NCBI RefSeq assembly: GCF_009208735.1 | Contig: NZ_WFLJ01000009.1 | Location: 1 to 64,000, forward strand | Source: Janthinobacterium rivuli | GTDB lineage: Bacteria; Pseudomonadota; Gammaproteobacteria; Burkholderiales; Burkholderiaceae_D | Reading direction: 5' to 3' | DNA length: 64,000 bases | Part shown: in pieces, positions 35,566 to 45,819 of the stretch | Position numbering within the stretch: the first letter of the stretch is position 1 | Layout of the letters: each line of letters opens with the position of its first letter | Notes under the pieces: generated by a model | Seen by the model: only the letters and a program-made list of their open reading frames with translations | Told to the model about the DNA's origin: nothing | The model's database searches: none | Made by a program: the position numbers and the translations under genes

Positions 35566-37920
35566 ATGCTGACGATAATACTGATGGTGGCCCTGCTGGG
35601 CTTGCTTGCACTGTTCGCGCCCGGCCCCATGCGCCGCGCCCTGATTGCCCCACACTTGCTGGCCCTGTTCAAGCGCATCCTGCCGACCATGTCCGAGACG
35701 GAACGCGATGCCCTCGAAGCGGGCACGACCTGGTGGGATGCCGAGCTGTTTTCCGGCCGGCCCGACTGGCCACAACTGCTGGCCTATGGCCCCGCCTCGC
35801 TCACGGCCGAGGAGCGCCACTTTCTCGAGCACGACGTCGAGCGCTTGTGCGAACTGGTCAACGACTGGGAAACGCAGCAGCAACTCGACTTGCCGGCGCA
35901 AGCCTGGGACTACATGAAAAGCCAGGGTTTCCTCGGCATGATCATCCCCAGGCAATACGGCGGCAAGCAGTTCTCCGCCTACATGCATTCGCAAGTGGTG
36001 ATGAAGCTGTCGAGCCGTTGCTCGGCGCTGGCCGTGACCGTGATGGTGCCCAATTCGCTGGGACCGGCCGAACTGCTGCTGCACTACGGTACCGAAGAAC
36101 AAAAAAACCATTATTTACCGCGATTGGCCGCCGGCACCGAGATTCCGTGCTTTGCGCTGACCAGCCCATATGCGGGTTCCGACGCGGCCGCCATTCCCGA
36201 CCTGGGCATCGTCTGCATGGGCATGCACGAGGGCCGCGCCACCGTGGGTTTCCGCCTCAGCTGGAACAAGCGCTACATCACCCTGGCGCCCGTGGCGACC
36301 CTGCTGGGCCTGGCATTCCAGACCAGCGACCCCGAACATTTACTCTCCGACAACGATACACCGGGCATCACCTGCGCCCTGATCCCCGCCAGCCACGACG
36401 GCGTGGTGATCGGCCGCCGCCACCACCCCTTGAACGCCGCCTTCCAGAACGGCCCGACCTCCGGCACCGATGTCTTCATCCCCATCGACTGGGTCATCGG
36501 CGGCCAGGCGCAAGTGGGCAAGGGTTGGCGCATGCTGATGGAATGCCTGGCGGCCGGGCGCGCCATTTCGCTGCCCTCGTCCAGCGTCGGCATGGGCAAG
36601 ATGGCCGTGCGCGGCACCGGCGCGTATGCGGCCGTGCGGCGCCAGTTCAACATGCCCATCGGTAAATTCGAAGGGGTGCAGGAAGCGCTGGCCCGCATGG
36701 GCGCCAACCTGTACCTGATGGACGCGGCCCGCACCCTGGCCGCGCACGCCGTCGACCTGGGCGAAAAGCCGGCCGTCATTTCCGCCATCGTCAAATACCA
36801 CGTCACGGAGCGGGGCCGCGCGCTCGTCAACGACGGCATGGATATTCTCGGCGGCAAGGGCATCTGCATCGGTCCCAACAATTTCCTCGCCAGCGCCTAC
36901 CAGCAAATTCCCATCGCGATCACCGTCGAAGGGGCCAACATCCTCACGCGCAGCCTGATCATCTTCGGCCAGGGCGCCATCCGCGCGCATCCGTATGTGC
37001 TCAGGGAAATGGCCGCCGTGCAGGAAAGCGACGGCCGCAAGGCCTTGCGCGATTTCGATGCGGCCTTCTTTGGCCACGTGGGCTTTGTGCTGGGCAACCT
37101 GACACGGGGGCTGTGGTACGGACTGGGCGGCGCCCGCCTGGCGGCCGTGCCCGACGCCGGCGCGCCCGCACTGGCGCCCTACTACCGCGCCCTGACGCGG
37201 CTATCGACGGCCTTTGCCGTCATGACGGATATGTCGATGTTCGTGCTCGGCGGCGAGCTCAAGCGCCGCGAGCGGCTGTCCGCCCGGCTGGGCGACGTGC
37301 TGGCGCAGCTGTACCTGGCTTCGTCCGTGCTGAAGCGCTACGAGGACGATGGCCGGCCCGAGGCCGACCTGCCCTATGTGCACTGGTCGCTGCAAGATGC
37401 GCTGGTCAAGGCCCGGCAAGGCTTGACGGGCGTGCTCGACAATTTCCCCGCGCGCGTGCTGGCCGTGCTGCTGCGCATCGTGCTGTTCCCGTTCGGCCTG
37501 CCCCACCGTCCGCCGTCCGACGAACTGGGCAGCGAGGTGGCGCTGGCCCTGCAAACGCCGGGCGCCGACCGCGAACGCCTCTTGGCCGACGGCCATGTCG
37601 CCAGCGACGCGGCCGATCCCGTCGCCTGCGCCGAGCGGGCACTGGCCTTGCTGCCCGACGTGCTGCACATCGAACAACGCCTGAAAGACACGCCCGACGG
37701 CATGGCCCTGCGGCACCTGCCGCAAAGCCTGTCCGCCATGCAACAGTGGCTGGCCTCGGCAAAGCGAGCAGGCTCGGTCAGCTGCCAGGAGCACAATACC
37801 TTGCTGGAATATGCGCGCCTGGTCGACGGCCTGATCCAGGTGGACGAGTTTGCCACCGATGCGGCACAGCCAAAACACTTGCCTGCGCACAGGGCCGATA
37901 CCAGCAGTCGTGCAGCCTAA
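35566..37920 (+). CDS. fadE: acyl-CoA dehydrogenase FadE
   Basis: The 784-residue protein is of the large FadE type that oxidises acyl-CoA to 2-enoyl-CoA in fatty-acid beta-oxidation and passes electrons to ETF. Two short hydrophobic stretches open the protein (LTIILMVALLGLLALF), as in E. coli FadE, suggesting membrane association. The core shows GFLGMIIPRQYGGKQFSAY, CFALTSPYAGSDAAA and VEGANILTRSLIIFGQGAIRAHP. A C-terminal DUF1974-like region (about 490-780) is present. AACGGGAGAGATCGC is the ribosome site. Length is close to the 814 residues of the E. coli protein. Confidence 0.94.
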   Translation: MLTIILMVALLGLLALFAPGPMRRALIAPHLLALFKRILPTMSETERDALEAGTTWWDAELFSGRPDWPQLLAYGPASLTAEERHFLEHDVERLCELVNDWETQQQLDLPAQAWDYMKSQGFLGMIIPRQYGGKQFSAYMHSQVVMKLSSRCSALAVTVMVPNSLGPAELLLHYGTEEQKNHYLPRLAAGTEIPCFALTSPYAGSDAAAIPDLGIVCMGMHEGRATVGFRLSWNKRYITLAPVATLLGLAFQTSDPEHLLSDNDTPGITCALIPASHDGVVIGRRHHPLNAAFQNGPTSGTDVFIPIDWVIGGQAQVGKGWRMLMECLAAGRAISLPSSSVGMGKMAVRGTGAYAAVRRQFNMPIGKFEGVQEALARMGANLYLMDAARTLAAHAVDLGEKPAVISAIVKYHVTERGRALVNDGMDILGGKGICIGPNNFLASAYQQIPIAITVEGANILTRSLIIFGQGAIRAHPYVLREMAAVQESDGRKALRDFDAAFFGHVGFVLGNLTRGLWYGLGGARLAAVPDAGAPALAPYYRALTRLSTAFAVMTDMSMFVLGGELKRRERLSARLGDVLAQLYLASSVLKRYEDDGRPEADLPYVHWSLQDALVKARQGLTGVLDNFPARVLAVLLRIVLFPFGLPHRPPSDELGSEVALALQTPGADRERLLADGHVASDAADPVACAERALALLPDVLHIEQRLKDTPDGMALRHLPQSLSAMQQWLASAKRAGSVSCQEHNTLLEYARLVDGLIQVDEFATDAAQPKHLPAHRADTSSRAA

Positions 37921-37945
37921 GCCAGATTGCGACCTATACTGAATG

Positions 37946-37966
37946 GAGCGGGCGCGGTGCCCGCTC
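37946..37966 (+). other. inverted repeat between fadE and the DUF1059 gene
   Basis: GAGCGGGC, a five-base loop and GCCCGCTC form a perfect 8-bp stem 25 bases past the fadE stop. No T tract follows; it could be a weak terminator or an mRNA-stabilising hairpin. Confidence 0.5.
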
Positions 37967-37986
37967 TTGGCAGAAAGGAGTTGATC

Positions 37987-38238
37987 ATGACGCGCAAATT
38001 CATCGATTGCCGGGAGTTCCCAAGTGACGCGCATTGCTCGGTTGCGATTTCGGCCGACAGCGAAGAAGAGCTATTGGGTATTGCTGTGGAACACGCAGTC
38101 TCGGTACACCATCACCACGACACGCCGGAGCTGCGCCAGCAGTTGCGTCAATTGTTCAAGGACGGCATGCCGCCCGAACACTTGCCCATGACAGGACAAG
38201 CCGGCAGCAGCGCCAGCAGTGCCTCGCACACGCATTAA
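37987..38238 (+). CDS. DUF1059 family small protein
   Basis: The 83-residue cytoplasmic protein matches the DUF1059 pattern: KFIDCREFPSDAHCSVAISADSEEELL, then VEHAVSVHHHHDTPELRQQLRQLFK. Two cysteines and a run of four histidines could bind metal, although this is not established for the family. A Gly/Ser-rich tail ends HTH. GAAAGGAGTTGATC is an excellent ribosome site, which fixes the start at 37987. It follows fadE by 66 bases on the same strand but a hairpin separates them. The function is unknown. Confidence 0.85.
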   Translation: MTRKFIDCREFPSDAHCSVAISADSEEELLGIAVEHAVSVHHHHDTPELRQQLRQLFKDGMPPEHLPMTGQAGSSASSASHTH

Positions 38239-38482
38239 GCCCGTGCCGGTCACGCGGGATTGACAGTTCAGGACGCCAGCTTGTGGGCAGGCGCCCTGCT
38301 GTCCAGGCCCGGCACGCCTGCGCCGACCGAGTGCACGGGACGCGATGCATACGAGTCCCTGGGCCACTTGGCGGCCAGCCTGCTGCTGGGCACCGGCGCT
38401 GGCACCACATGTCAATCCCTTGACTCAAGGCAAAGCAATCTGGCGCCAGCCGGCCTACAATCGCCGGCTTTGCCCTTCGCCC

Positions 38483-39844
38483 ATGCGCCACGCTCCCGAA
38501 CTCCTCCTGCCCGCCGGCTCGCTGGCCAAGATGCATGCCGCCTTCGACTATGGCGCCGACGCCGTCTACGCGGGCCAGCCGCGCTACAGCTTGCGCGTGC
38601 GCAATAACGATTTTTCGACCTTGCAAGCCTTGCAGGAAGGAATTGACGGCGCGCATGCGCGCGGCAAGCAATTCTTTGTCGCCAGCAATATCTTCGCCCA
38701 CAACGCCAAGCTGAAGACGTATCTGCGCGACATGGAGCCGGTGATCGCCATGCGTCCCGACGCCCTGATCATGGCCGACCCCGGCCTGATCATGATGGTG
38801 CGCGACAAGTGGCCGGAGATTCCCGTCCACCTGTCCGTGCAGGCGAATGCCGTCAACTGGGCGGACGTGAAATTCTGGCACCGCATGGGCCTGACGCGCG
38901 TGATCCTGTCGCGCGAGCTGTCGCTCGACGAGATCGAGGAAATCCGCCAGCGCTGCCCGGAAATGGAACTTGAGGTGTTCGTCCACGGCGCCCTGTGCAT
39001 CGCCTATTCGGGCCGTTGCCTGCTGTCCGGCTACTTCAACCACCGCGACCCGAACCAGGGCACGTGCACGAATTCCTGCCGCTGGGATTACAAGGTGAAA
39101 AATGCCACCGAAGACGCCAGCGGCGACCTGGGCGGCATGCAAGTGGTGCCGCTGGAATTCCACCAGGCGCTGGCCGAGGCCGACAACAACGCGTTTTCCG
39201 CCCTGCACCAGCAGCCGCGCCACCCGCTGGCCGACCAGCCGTATCTGATTGAAGAAGCCCAGCGCCCGGGCCAGCTGATGCCGATCCTCGAAGACGAACA
39301 CGGCACCTACATCATGAACTCGAAGGACTTGCGCGCCGTGGAACACATCGAGCGCCTGGTGAAGATCGGCGTCGATTCGCTGAAGGTCGAGGGCCGCACC
39401 AAGTCGCTGTACTACGCGGCGCGCACGGCGCAAGTCTACCGCCAGGCCATCGACGACGCCGTCGCGGGCCGGCCCTTCGATATCAGCCTGCTGGGCCAGC
39501 TGCAAGGCCTGGCCAACCGCGGCTACACGGACGGTTTTTATCAACGCCACCACACGCAGACGCACCAGAACTACATGCGCGGCGCATCCGAGGCGGACCG
39601 CAGCCAGTACGTGGGCGACGTGCTGGGCGTGACGGACGGCTGGGCCAGGGTGGACGTGAAAAACCGCTTCGCCGTGGGCGACCGCATCGAGGCCGTGCAT
39701 CCCGGCGGCAACCGCGACTTCACGATTACCCGCATGCTCAGCGATGACGGCAAGGAGATCCAGGTGGCGCCCGGCAGCGGCCACTTCGTGCGCATCGAAC
39801 TCGACGCAGCCCTCGACAAGGCCTTGCTGGCGCGCTATTTGTAA
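38483..39844 (+). CDS. trhP: U32 family peptidase, tRNA hydroxylation protein TrhP
   Basis: The 453-residue protein is a U32 family member of the YegQ/TrhP branch, which introduces the first hydroxylation in the 5-carboxymethoxyuridine/5-methoxyuridine modification of tRNA wobble positions, using prephenate. Signatures are PELLLPAGSLAKMHAAFDYGADAVYAGQ at the N-terminus, ELEVFVHGALCIAYSGRCLLSGYFNHRD split around the Cys residues, GTCTNSCRWDY and DSLKVEGRTKSLYYAARTAQVYR. The start MRHAPELLLPAG fits family length. A TACAAT -10-like element is at 38456-38461. It is a single gene. Confidence 0.92.
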   Translation: MRHAPELLLPAGSLAKMHAAFDYGADAVYAGQPRYSLRVRNNDFSTLQALQEGIDGAHARGKQFFVASNIFAHNAKLKTYLRDMEPVIAMRPDALIMADPGLIMMVRDKWPEIPVHLSVQANAVNWADVKFWHRMGLTRVILSRELSLDEIEEIRQRCPEMELEVFVHGALCIAYSGRCLLSGYFNHRDPNQGTCTNSCRWDYKVKNATEDASGDLGGMQVVPLEFHQALAEADNNAFSALHQQPRHPLADQPYLIEEAQRPGQLMPILEDEHGTYIMNSKDLRAVEHIERLVKIGVDSLKVEGRTKSLYYAARTAQVYRQAIDDAVAGRPFDISLLGQLQGLANRGYTDGFYQRHHTQTHQNYMRGASEADRSQYVGDVLGVTDGWARVDVKNRFAVGDRIEAVHPGGNRDFTITRMLSDDGKEIQVAPGSGHFVRIELDAALDKALLARYL

Positions 39845-39919
39845 CCGCCAGTCTGGCGGCGACAGCGACAAACCAGTCCGCAAGTGTTTGATTTGACAAG
39901 TAAAAATCCACGCATCCGC

Positions 39920-39940
39920 GCCTAAACAGTTTGTTTAGGC
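39920..39940. other. inverted repeat upstream of the DUF819 gene
   Basis: GCCTAAAC, loop AGTTT and GTTTAGGC form a perfect 8-bp inverted repeat 76 bases after trhP and 90 bases before the DUF819 gene. It is AT-rich at the loop side and lacks a T tract, so an operator is as likely as a terminator. Confidence 0.5.
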
Positions 39941-40029
39941 TTCAACATTGCTATACGATACGGCCACCCTGCACCCGGGGGGCCTGATCGGCATCCCGGG
40001 CGTCCCTGACACGTTCACCGGAATCCCCG

Positions 40030-41277
40030 ATGCCACCTGCCACTCCCGCCCTGATCACCAATGACGCCGTCGTCCTCGGCCTGCTCGCCATGACCCTGGG
40101 AGCCGTTTTCTGGACCGCCTCCCGCACGAACGGCTTCTGGAAAAAGTTCTATACGTATATCCCATCCTTGCTGATGTGCTATTTGATCCCGGCCTTGCTC
40201 AACACCTTCGGCATCATCGACGGCAACGCCTCCGGCCTGTACGCGGTGGCGCGCGACTATCTGCTGCCCAGCGCGCTGGTCCTGCTGTGCGTGGCCATCG
40301 ACTTCGGCGGCATCCTCCGCCTCGGGCCCAAGGCCATCATCATGTTTCTCACAGGGACCCTGGGCGTGATGCTGGGCGCCCTCGTCTCGTTCGAAGCCCT
40401 GCGGCTGATCCACCCTGAAACGGTGGCGGGCGATACCTGGCGCGGCATGACGACCGTCGCCGGCTCGTGGATAGGCGGCGGCGCCAACCAGGCGGCCATG
40501 AAGGAAGTGTTTGAAGTGGACGCCACCCTGTTCGGCCAGTTCGTCGCCGTCGACGTGCTGGTGGCCAACGTGTGGACGGCCGTGCTGCTGTTCCTGGCCG
40601 GCCGCGCGGGGGCCTTCGATCGCTGGACGGGCGCCGATTTGTCCGCCATCAATGCGCTCAAGGACAGCATCGAAAGCTACCGCGCCCAGCACGCGCGCAT
40701 CGCCACCCTGACCGACATCATGATCATCCTCGGCGTGGGCCTGGGCGTGACGGGCCTGTCGCATTTCCTGGCCGGCCCCATCATCAGCTGGATCAATACC
40801 CTGCCGGCCGCATGGCGCCTGCAGGACTACAGCCTGACGTCGAACTTTTTCTGGATCGTCGTGCTGGCCACCACCTTCGGCTTGCTGCTCAGCTTTACCA
40901 GGGCGCGCAGCCTGGAAGGTGCGGGCGCCTCGACCATCGGCTCGTCCATGCTGTACGTGCTGGTGGCTACCATCGGCATGCATATGGACTTGAAAGCCCT
41001 GTTCGACAAGCCGTTTTTGTTCCTGCTGGGCCTGATCTGGATCGCCGTGCATGGCGGCCTGATGCTGCTCGTCGCCAAGCTGATCCGCGCCCCCCTGTTC
41101 TTCATGGCTGTGGGCTCGCAAGCGAACATCGGCGGCGCCGCCTCGGCCCCCGTCATCGCCAGCGCCTTTCACCCGTCCCTGGCGCCCGTCGGCGTCCTGC
41201 TGGCCGTGCTCGGCTATGCGCTGGGCACCTATGGCGCCTACATCACGGGCTTGATCCTGCGCGGCATGGCGGGGTGA
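40030..41277 (+). CDS. DUF819 family membrane protein
   Basis: The 415-residue integral membrane protein matches DUF819 (YjcL-like) along its length, with about 10-12 hydrophobic helices. Typical segments are DAVVLGLLAMTLGAVFW, YIPSLLMCYLIPALLNTFG, VAGSWIGGGANQAAMKEVF and SQANIGGAASAPVIASAFHP. The repeated GG-N-A/GA-A patterns suggest an inverted-repeat transporter of the keto-acid or anion type; the substrate is unknown. It is a single gene closed by a strong hairpin. Confidence 0.88.
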   Translation: MPPATPALITNDAVVLGLLAMTLGAVFWTASRTNGFWKKFYTYIPSLLMCYLIPALLNTFGIIDGNASGLYAVARDYLLPSALVLLCVAIDFGGILRLGPKAIIMFLTGTLGVMLGALVSFEALRLIHPETVAGDTWRGMTTVAGSWIGGGANQAAMKEVFEVDATLFGQFVAVDVLVANVWTAVLLFLAGRAGAFDRWTGADLSAINALKDSIESYRAQHARIATLTDIMIILGVGLGVTGLSHFLAGPIISWINTLPAAWRLQDYSLTSNFFWIVVLATTFGLLLSFTRARSLEGAGASTIGSSMLYVLVATIGMHMDLKALFDKPFLFLLGLIWIAVHGGLMLLVAKLIRAPLFFMAVGSQANIGGAASAPVIASAFHPSLAPVGVLLAVLGYALGTYGAYITGLILRGMAG

Positions 41278-41300
41278 CGCTCCTGGCAACACGGTAACGA

Positions 41301-41326
41301 CAACGCCAGCCTTCGGGCTGGCGTTG
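41301..41326 (+). terminator. terminator after the DUF819 gene
   Basis: CAACGCCAGCC, tetraloop TTCG and GGCTGGCGTTG form a perfect 11-bp stem followed by TCGTTTGT. Confidence 0.85.
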
Positions 41327-41488
41327 TCGTTTGTGGGCCAGGCCAGTTCCCTCCCCACCTCGGCCTCAGCCCCCTAAAAAATCACCACAATGTAGCAGAA
41401 AGCCCTCAAAACCAAATTTCCGCACCATTTTCGTGCAAAATCTGCGATGATAGTTGCCCAAATAACCGATTACCTCCATGGAATTCTG

Positions 41489-42832
<1,344 letters not shown>

Positions 42833-42834
42833 CC

Positions 42835-42878
42835 GTAGGTCGGCTTACGCGCGGCGTTGCCGCGCTAATCCGACCTAC
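42835..42878. repeat. palindromic dispersed repeat, copy 1
   Basis: GTAGGTCGG (42835-42843) and CCGACCTAC (42870-42878) flank an inner hairpin GCGCGGC, GTT, GCCGCGC (42849-42865). It lies between the convergent gdhA and flavin reductase genes and probably acts as a bidirectional terminator. The TAG stop of the flavin reductase gene (42875-42877 read on the minus strand) is inside the right arm. A second copy is at 58168-58207. Confidence 0.88.
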
Positions 42879-43432
42879 AACATTTCGGGCTTCATCAGGC
42901 TCTTGCGGCTGATCGTGCGGCCCGACACCATGAACTCGCCGTTGCCACGGTAGTGCAGGGTTTCGGGCAGCTTGGGCGAGGTGGCCACGTGGGCCTTCAC
43001 GCACTCGAAAATGAAGAAGCCGCCTTTCGGATTGCCCGCCACCTGGGCCAGCTTGCATTCGAAGTTGGCGTAGCACTCGGCGATCAGGGGCGCGCCCACC
43101 AGTTCGGCCGGCTGCGGCGTCAGGCCGAAGGCCGTGAACTTGTCCGTGTCTGCGCCGCTGCAATTGCCGATGGCCACCACCTGGTCGACCATGTCGGCCG
43201 TGGGCAGGTTGATCACGCACTCCATGCTGCGCTTGATCATTTCATAGCTGTGATTCGCGTCGGAAATGAAGCAGCCCAGCAAGGATGGCGACAACTCCAT
43301 CAGCATGTGCCAGGCCATGGTCATGACGTCGCTTTCGCCCTTCCACGTCGAGCTGACCAGCACCACCGGCCCCGGTTCGAGGAAGCGCCGGATGTCGGCG
43401 ACGGGATAATCTTCTTTGTGGTAATTTTTCAT
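42875..43432 (-). CDS. flavin reductase family protein
   Basis: The 185-residue protein is a FMN-binding split-barrel of the flavin reductase-like/DIM6-NTAB type: PGPVVLVSSTWKGESDVMTMAWHM at residues 21-44 and CVINLPTADMVDQVVAIGNCSGADTDKF further on. Such proteins bind FMN and reduce flavin for partner monooxygenases or reduce metal or quinone compounds. No partner oxygenase is adjacent, so the role is open. Its C-terminus KPEML is set by a stop codon supplied by the palindromic repeat, which suggests that the repeat inserted at or reshaped the gene end. Confidence 0.85.
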   Translation of the reverse strand: MKNYHKEDYPVADIRRFLEPGPVVLVSSTWKGESDVMTMAWHMLMELSPSLLGCFISDANHSYEMIKRSMECVINLPTADMVDQVVAIGNCSGADTDKFTAFGLTPQPAELVGAPLIAECYANFECKLAQVAGNPKGGFFIFECVKAHVATSPKLPETLHYRGNGEFMVSGRTISRKSLMKPEML

Positions 43433-43606
43433 CTAGTCTCCAGGACGCGGTACGCCATAGCATAGCCCAACGGCGCCTCGCCGGGCGCGCGGCTGGCCGC
43501 TGGCGGCGCTCATCCACGCCGCGATTTGTGCCGTTCGTCGCAAAGTTCTCCCCAATGGAGATGTTGCACAATAGAATACACTGATCAACTACTCAAGGAA
43601 ATCGCC

Positions 43607-44236
43607 ATGCGCCCTCTGTTCCTGTTGTCAGTCCTGTCGCTCGCCTGCCTCTCGTCCCTCGCGCATGCCGACGAGCAAACCCGCACGGTAGCCGCCTTCA
43701 ACGCCATCGATATCCGCGGCCCCATCAGCATCGAAGTCGAATCGGGCAAGGAGCAAAGCCTGCTGCTGCGCGGCGACCAGAAATTCCTCAGCGGCGTGAT
43801 CACGGAAGTGGTCAATGGCGAGCTGAAAATCTCGATGAAGGATAAAGACATCAAGAAAACGGAGGGCGACCCGCGCATCATCATCACCATGCCTACCTTG
43901 CGCAAGCTGATCGCGGAAGGCGCGGGCGAGAAGATATTGACCAAGCTCAATGGTCCGCGAGTCGACATCAGCTACAAGGGCGCGGGCCGCCTGGCCGCCG
44001 ATGGCCAGGTCGACTGGCTGCGCCTGAAGGCGCAAGGCGTGGGCGAAGTCGATACGAAAGCCTTGCTGGCGAAAAACGTCGACGTCAATTTCGAAGGCAT
44101 CGGCTCCGTCAAGGTGTATTCCTCGGGCGAGCTGAACGCCGTGGTGCGCGGCATGGGCGAACTGACCTATTACGGCAAGCCGAAGATCGTGCACAAATCG
44201 GTCGCCGGCATCGGCAGCGTGAATGCCGCCAAATAA
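43607..44236 (+). CDS. DUF2807 (GIN domain) periplasmic protein
   Basis: A 209-residue exported protein with signal peptide 1-22 (cleavage after AHA). The mature part is a DUF2807 putative auto-transporter-adhesin head (GIN) domain: FNAIDIRGPISIEVESGKEQSLLLRGDQ followed by repeating beta-strand units such as KLIAEGAGEKILTKLNGPRVDISYKGAGRL and NFEGIGSVKVYSSGELNAVVRGMGELTYYG in shorter pieces. It probably folds as a parallel beta-solenoid. The function is unknown. CAAGGAAATCGCC is a good ribosome site. The hydratase gene follows 40 bases downstream on the same strand. Confidence 0.85.
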   Translation: MRPLFLLSVLSLACLSSLAHADEQTRTVAAFNAIDIRGPISIEVESGKEQSLLLRGDQKFLSGVITEVVNGELKISMKDKDIKKTEGDPRIIITMPTLRKLIAEGAGEKILTKLNGPRVDISYKGAGRLAADGQVDWLRLKAQGVGEVDTKALLAKNVDVNFEGIGSVKVYSSGELNAVVRGMGELTYYGKPKIVHKSVAGIGSVNAAK

Positions 44237-44276
44237 ATTTCCTAAAACAACAAGGCCATCAGGCCAGGGAGACCGC

Positions 44277-45077
44277 ATGACCGCAACACATGACACGGAA
44301 GCACCGCTGGTGCTGCGCCAGGACGAGGGTGGCCTCGTCACCCTGCGCCTGAACCGCCCGCTGCAATTCAATGCCTTGTCGGTAGCCATGCTGGCGGCGC
44401 TGCAAGAGGCGTTCGATGCCATCGCGCAGCAACCGCACGTGCGCTGCGTGGTGCTGGCCGCCGAAGGCAAGGCCTTTTGCGCGGGCCACGACTTGCGCCA
44501 GATGCAAGCCACGCGCCAGCTTGCGTATTATCAAACCCTGTTCGCGCAATGCTCGCGCGTGATGCAAGCCATTCAAACCTTGCCCGTGCCCGTGATTGCC
44601 CGCGTGCACGGCATCGCCACGGCGGCCGGCTGCCAGCTGGTCGCCAGCTGCGACCTGGCCGTGGCGGGCGCGTCCGCGCGCTTTGCCGTCTCCGGCATCA
44701 ACGTGGGCCTGTTCTGCGCCACGCCCTCCGTCGCCCTGTCGCGCAATGTCTCGCCCAAGCGGGCCTTCGACATGCTGGTGACGGGCCGCTTCATTGACGC
44801 CGACACGGCCGCCGACTGGGGCCTGATCAATGAAACGGTGGCCGACGCGGCGCTCGACGAGGCCGTGGCGCGCCTGGCGCAGCAGATCATGGCGAAAAGC
44901 CCGACGGCCATCCGCTACGGCAAGCAAATGTTTTACCAACAGCGCCAGCTGCCGCTGGACGAGGCGTATGCGTATGCGGGCGACGTGATGGCGCGCAACA
45001 TGATGGAAGAGGATGCGGAAGAAGGCGTTGCCGCCTTTTTAGAGAAGCGGCCGCCCGGCTGGGCGACCGTCAGGTAG
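44277..45077 (+). CDS. enoyl-CoA hydratase family protein
   Basis: The 266-residue crotonase-family protein resembles the ECHDC3-type enoyl-CoA hydratases. Oxyanion-hole residues lie in KAFCAGHDLRQM and VHGIATAAGCQLVASCDLAVA. The position of the second catalytic Glu is not conserved (SGINVGLFCATP), and the first acidic position is Gln (AAGCQL), so classic hydratase chemistry is doubtful; an isomerase, thioesterase or non-catalytic role is possible. A CCAGGGAGACCGC ribosome site fixes the start. It is 40 bases after the DUF2807 gene and converges on the AIM24 operon. Confidence 0.86.
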   Translation: MTATHDTEAPLVLRQDEGGLVTLRLNRPLQFNALSVAMLAALQEAFDAIAQQPHVRCVVLAAEGKAFCAGHDLRQMQATRQLAYYQTLFAQCSRVMQAIQTLPVPVIARVHGIATAAGCQLVASCDLAVAGASARFAVSGINVGLFCATPSVALSRNVSPKRAFDMLVTGRFIDADTAADWGLINETVADAALDEAVARLAQQIMAKSPTAIRYGKQMFYQQRQLPLDEAYAYAGDVMARNMMEEDAEEGVAAFLEKRPPGWATVR

Positions 45078-45078
45078 C

Positions 45079-45816
45079 TTAACGCTGTTCCTTCATCTGC
45101 TGCTGGACCGAAAGACTCAAGGTTCCCAGGTCTTCCTTGCCCAGCAGCGGCAATTGCGCCAGCAGCTGCATCAGGGCGGAACTGCCCGTCACGTCCAGCT
45201 CGGACGATTGCACCAGCACCGTGCCGGCGCCCGTGAAGTCGATCTGCTTTTCCTCGCCCGACAAACTGAAACCGGTGAGCGCGCCGGCGGCCGAGGCCCA
45301 GCCCTGCACGTGGGCGTAATCGTAGTGATACGAGGGGCTGGGACAGTCGGCCCAGCCCAGCACGGCCTGCTCGTCCACGCGGCATGGCAGCTCGAGAAAA
45401 TGCACGGGGCCGTTCGACGAGGCGATGACTTTACCGGTGCCTATCATGGTCAGATAACCGGGCAAGGTCGATTCCTGGCAAATCACGTCCTTGGTAAACC
45501 CCAGCAGGTTTTTCGCGCGGATGGTCATGTTGGCGTTGTCCAGGTCGTAGCACGCCAGGTCGTTGCCGTTGTCGCCCAGGATCAACTGGCCTTGCCCCTG
45601 CGCCACGACAAAGTGGTGGACGTATTTGGGCGCATTGAAGGCGTTGCGCACGATCAAGTCGAGCACGCTGCTGCCCATGGCTTCGAAGCGCAGCTCGCCA
45701 TAGAAGGCGATCATCTTGCCCTTGCGAATGAATATCTGTTCCTTGACGTCGATGACATACGAAAAACGGTTCAGGTTATCGTTCTTCGGCAAGGTATCGG
45801 GATTGTAAATCGTCAT
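45079..45816 (-). CDS. AIM24 family protein (third gene of triplet)
   Basis: The 245-residue protein is the most divergent of three adjacent AIM24 (DUF124) paralogues. It begins with an extra 20 residues (MTIYNPDTLPKNDNLNRF), then shows the family's beta-rich core: IRKGKMIAFYGELRFEAMG, LACYDLDNANMTIRAKNLLGF and LPCRVDEQAVLGWADCPS. AIM24 proteins form TRAP-like beta-barrels; the mitochondrial member organises inner-membrane complexes, and bacterial roles are unknown. Its start is three bases after the second gene's stop. Residues GAGTVLVQSSEL match the GQGTVYIQ ending of its neighbours. Confidence 0.8.
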   Translation of the reverse strand: MTIYNPDTLPKNDNLNRFSYVIDVKEQIFIRKGKMIAFYGELRFEAMGSSVLDLIVRNAFNAPKYVHHFVVAQGQGQLILGDNGNDLACYDLDNANMTIRAKNLLGFTKDVICQESTLPGYLTMIGTGKVIASSNGPVHFLELPCRVDEQAVLGWADCPSPSYHYDYAHVQGWASAAGALTGFSLSGEEKQIDFTGAGTVLVQSSELDVTGSSALMQLLAQLPLLGKEDLGTLSLSVQQQMKEQR

Positions 45817-45819
45817 GGC

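Noticed and set aside
38092-38120. Metal-binding claim for the four-histidine run of the DUF1059 protein
   Set aside because: A run of histidines alone is not evidence, and the family has no established metal role.
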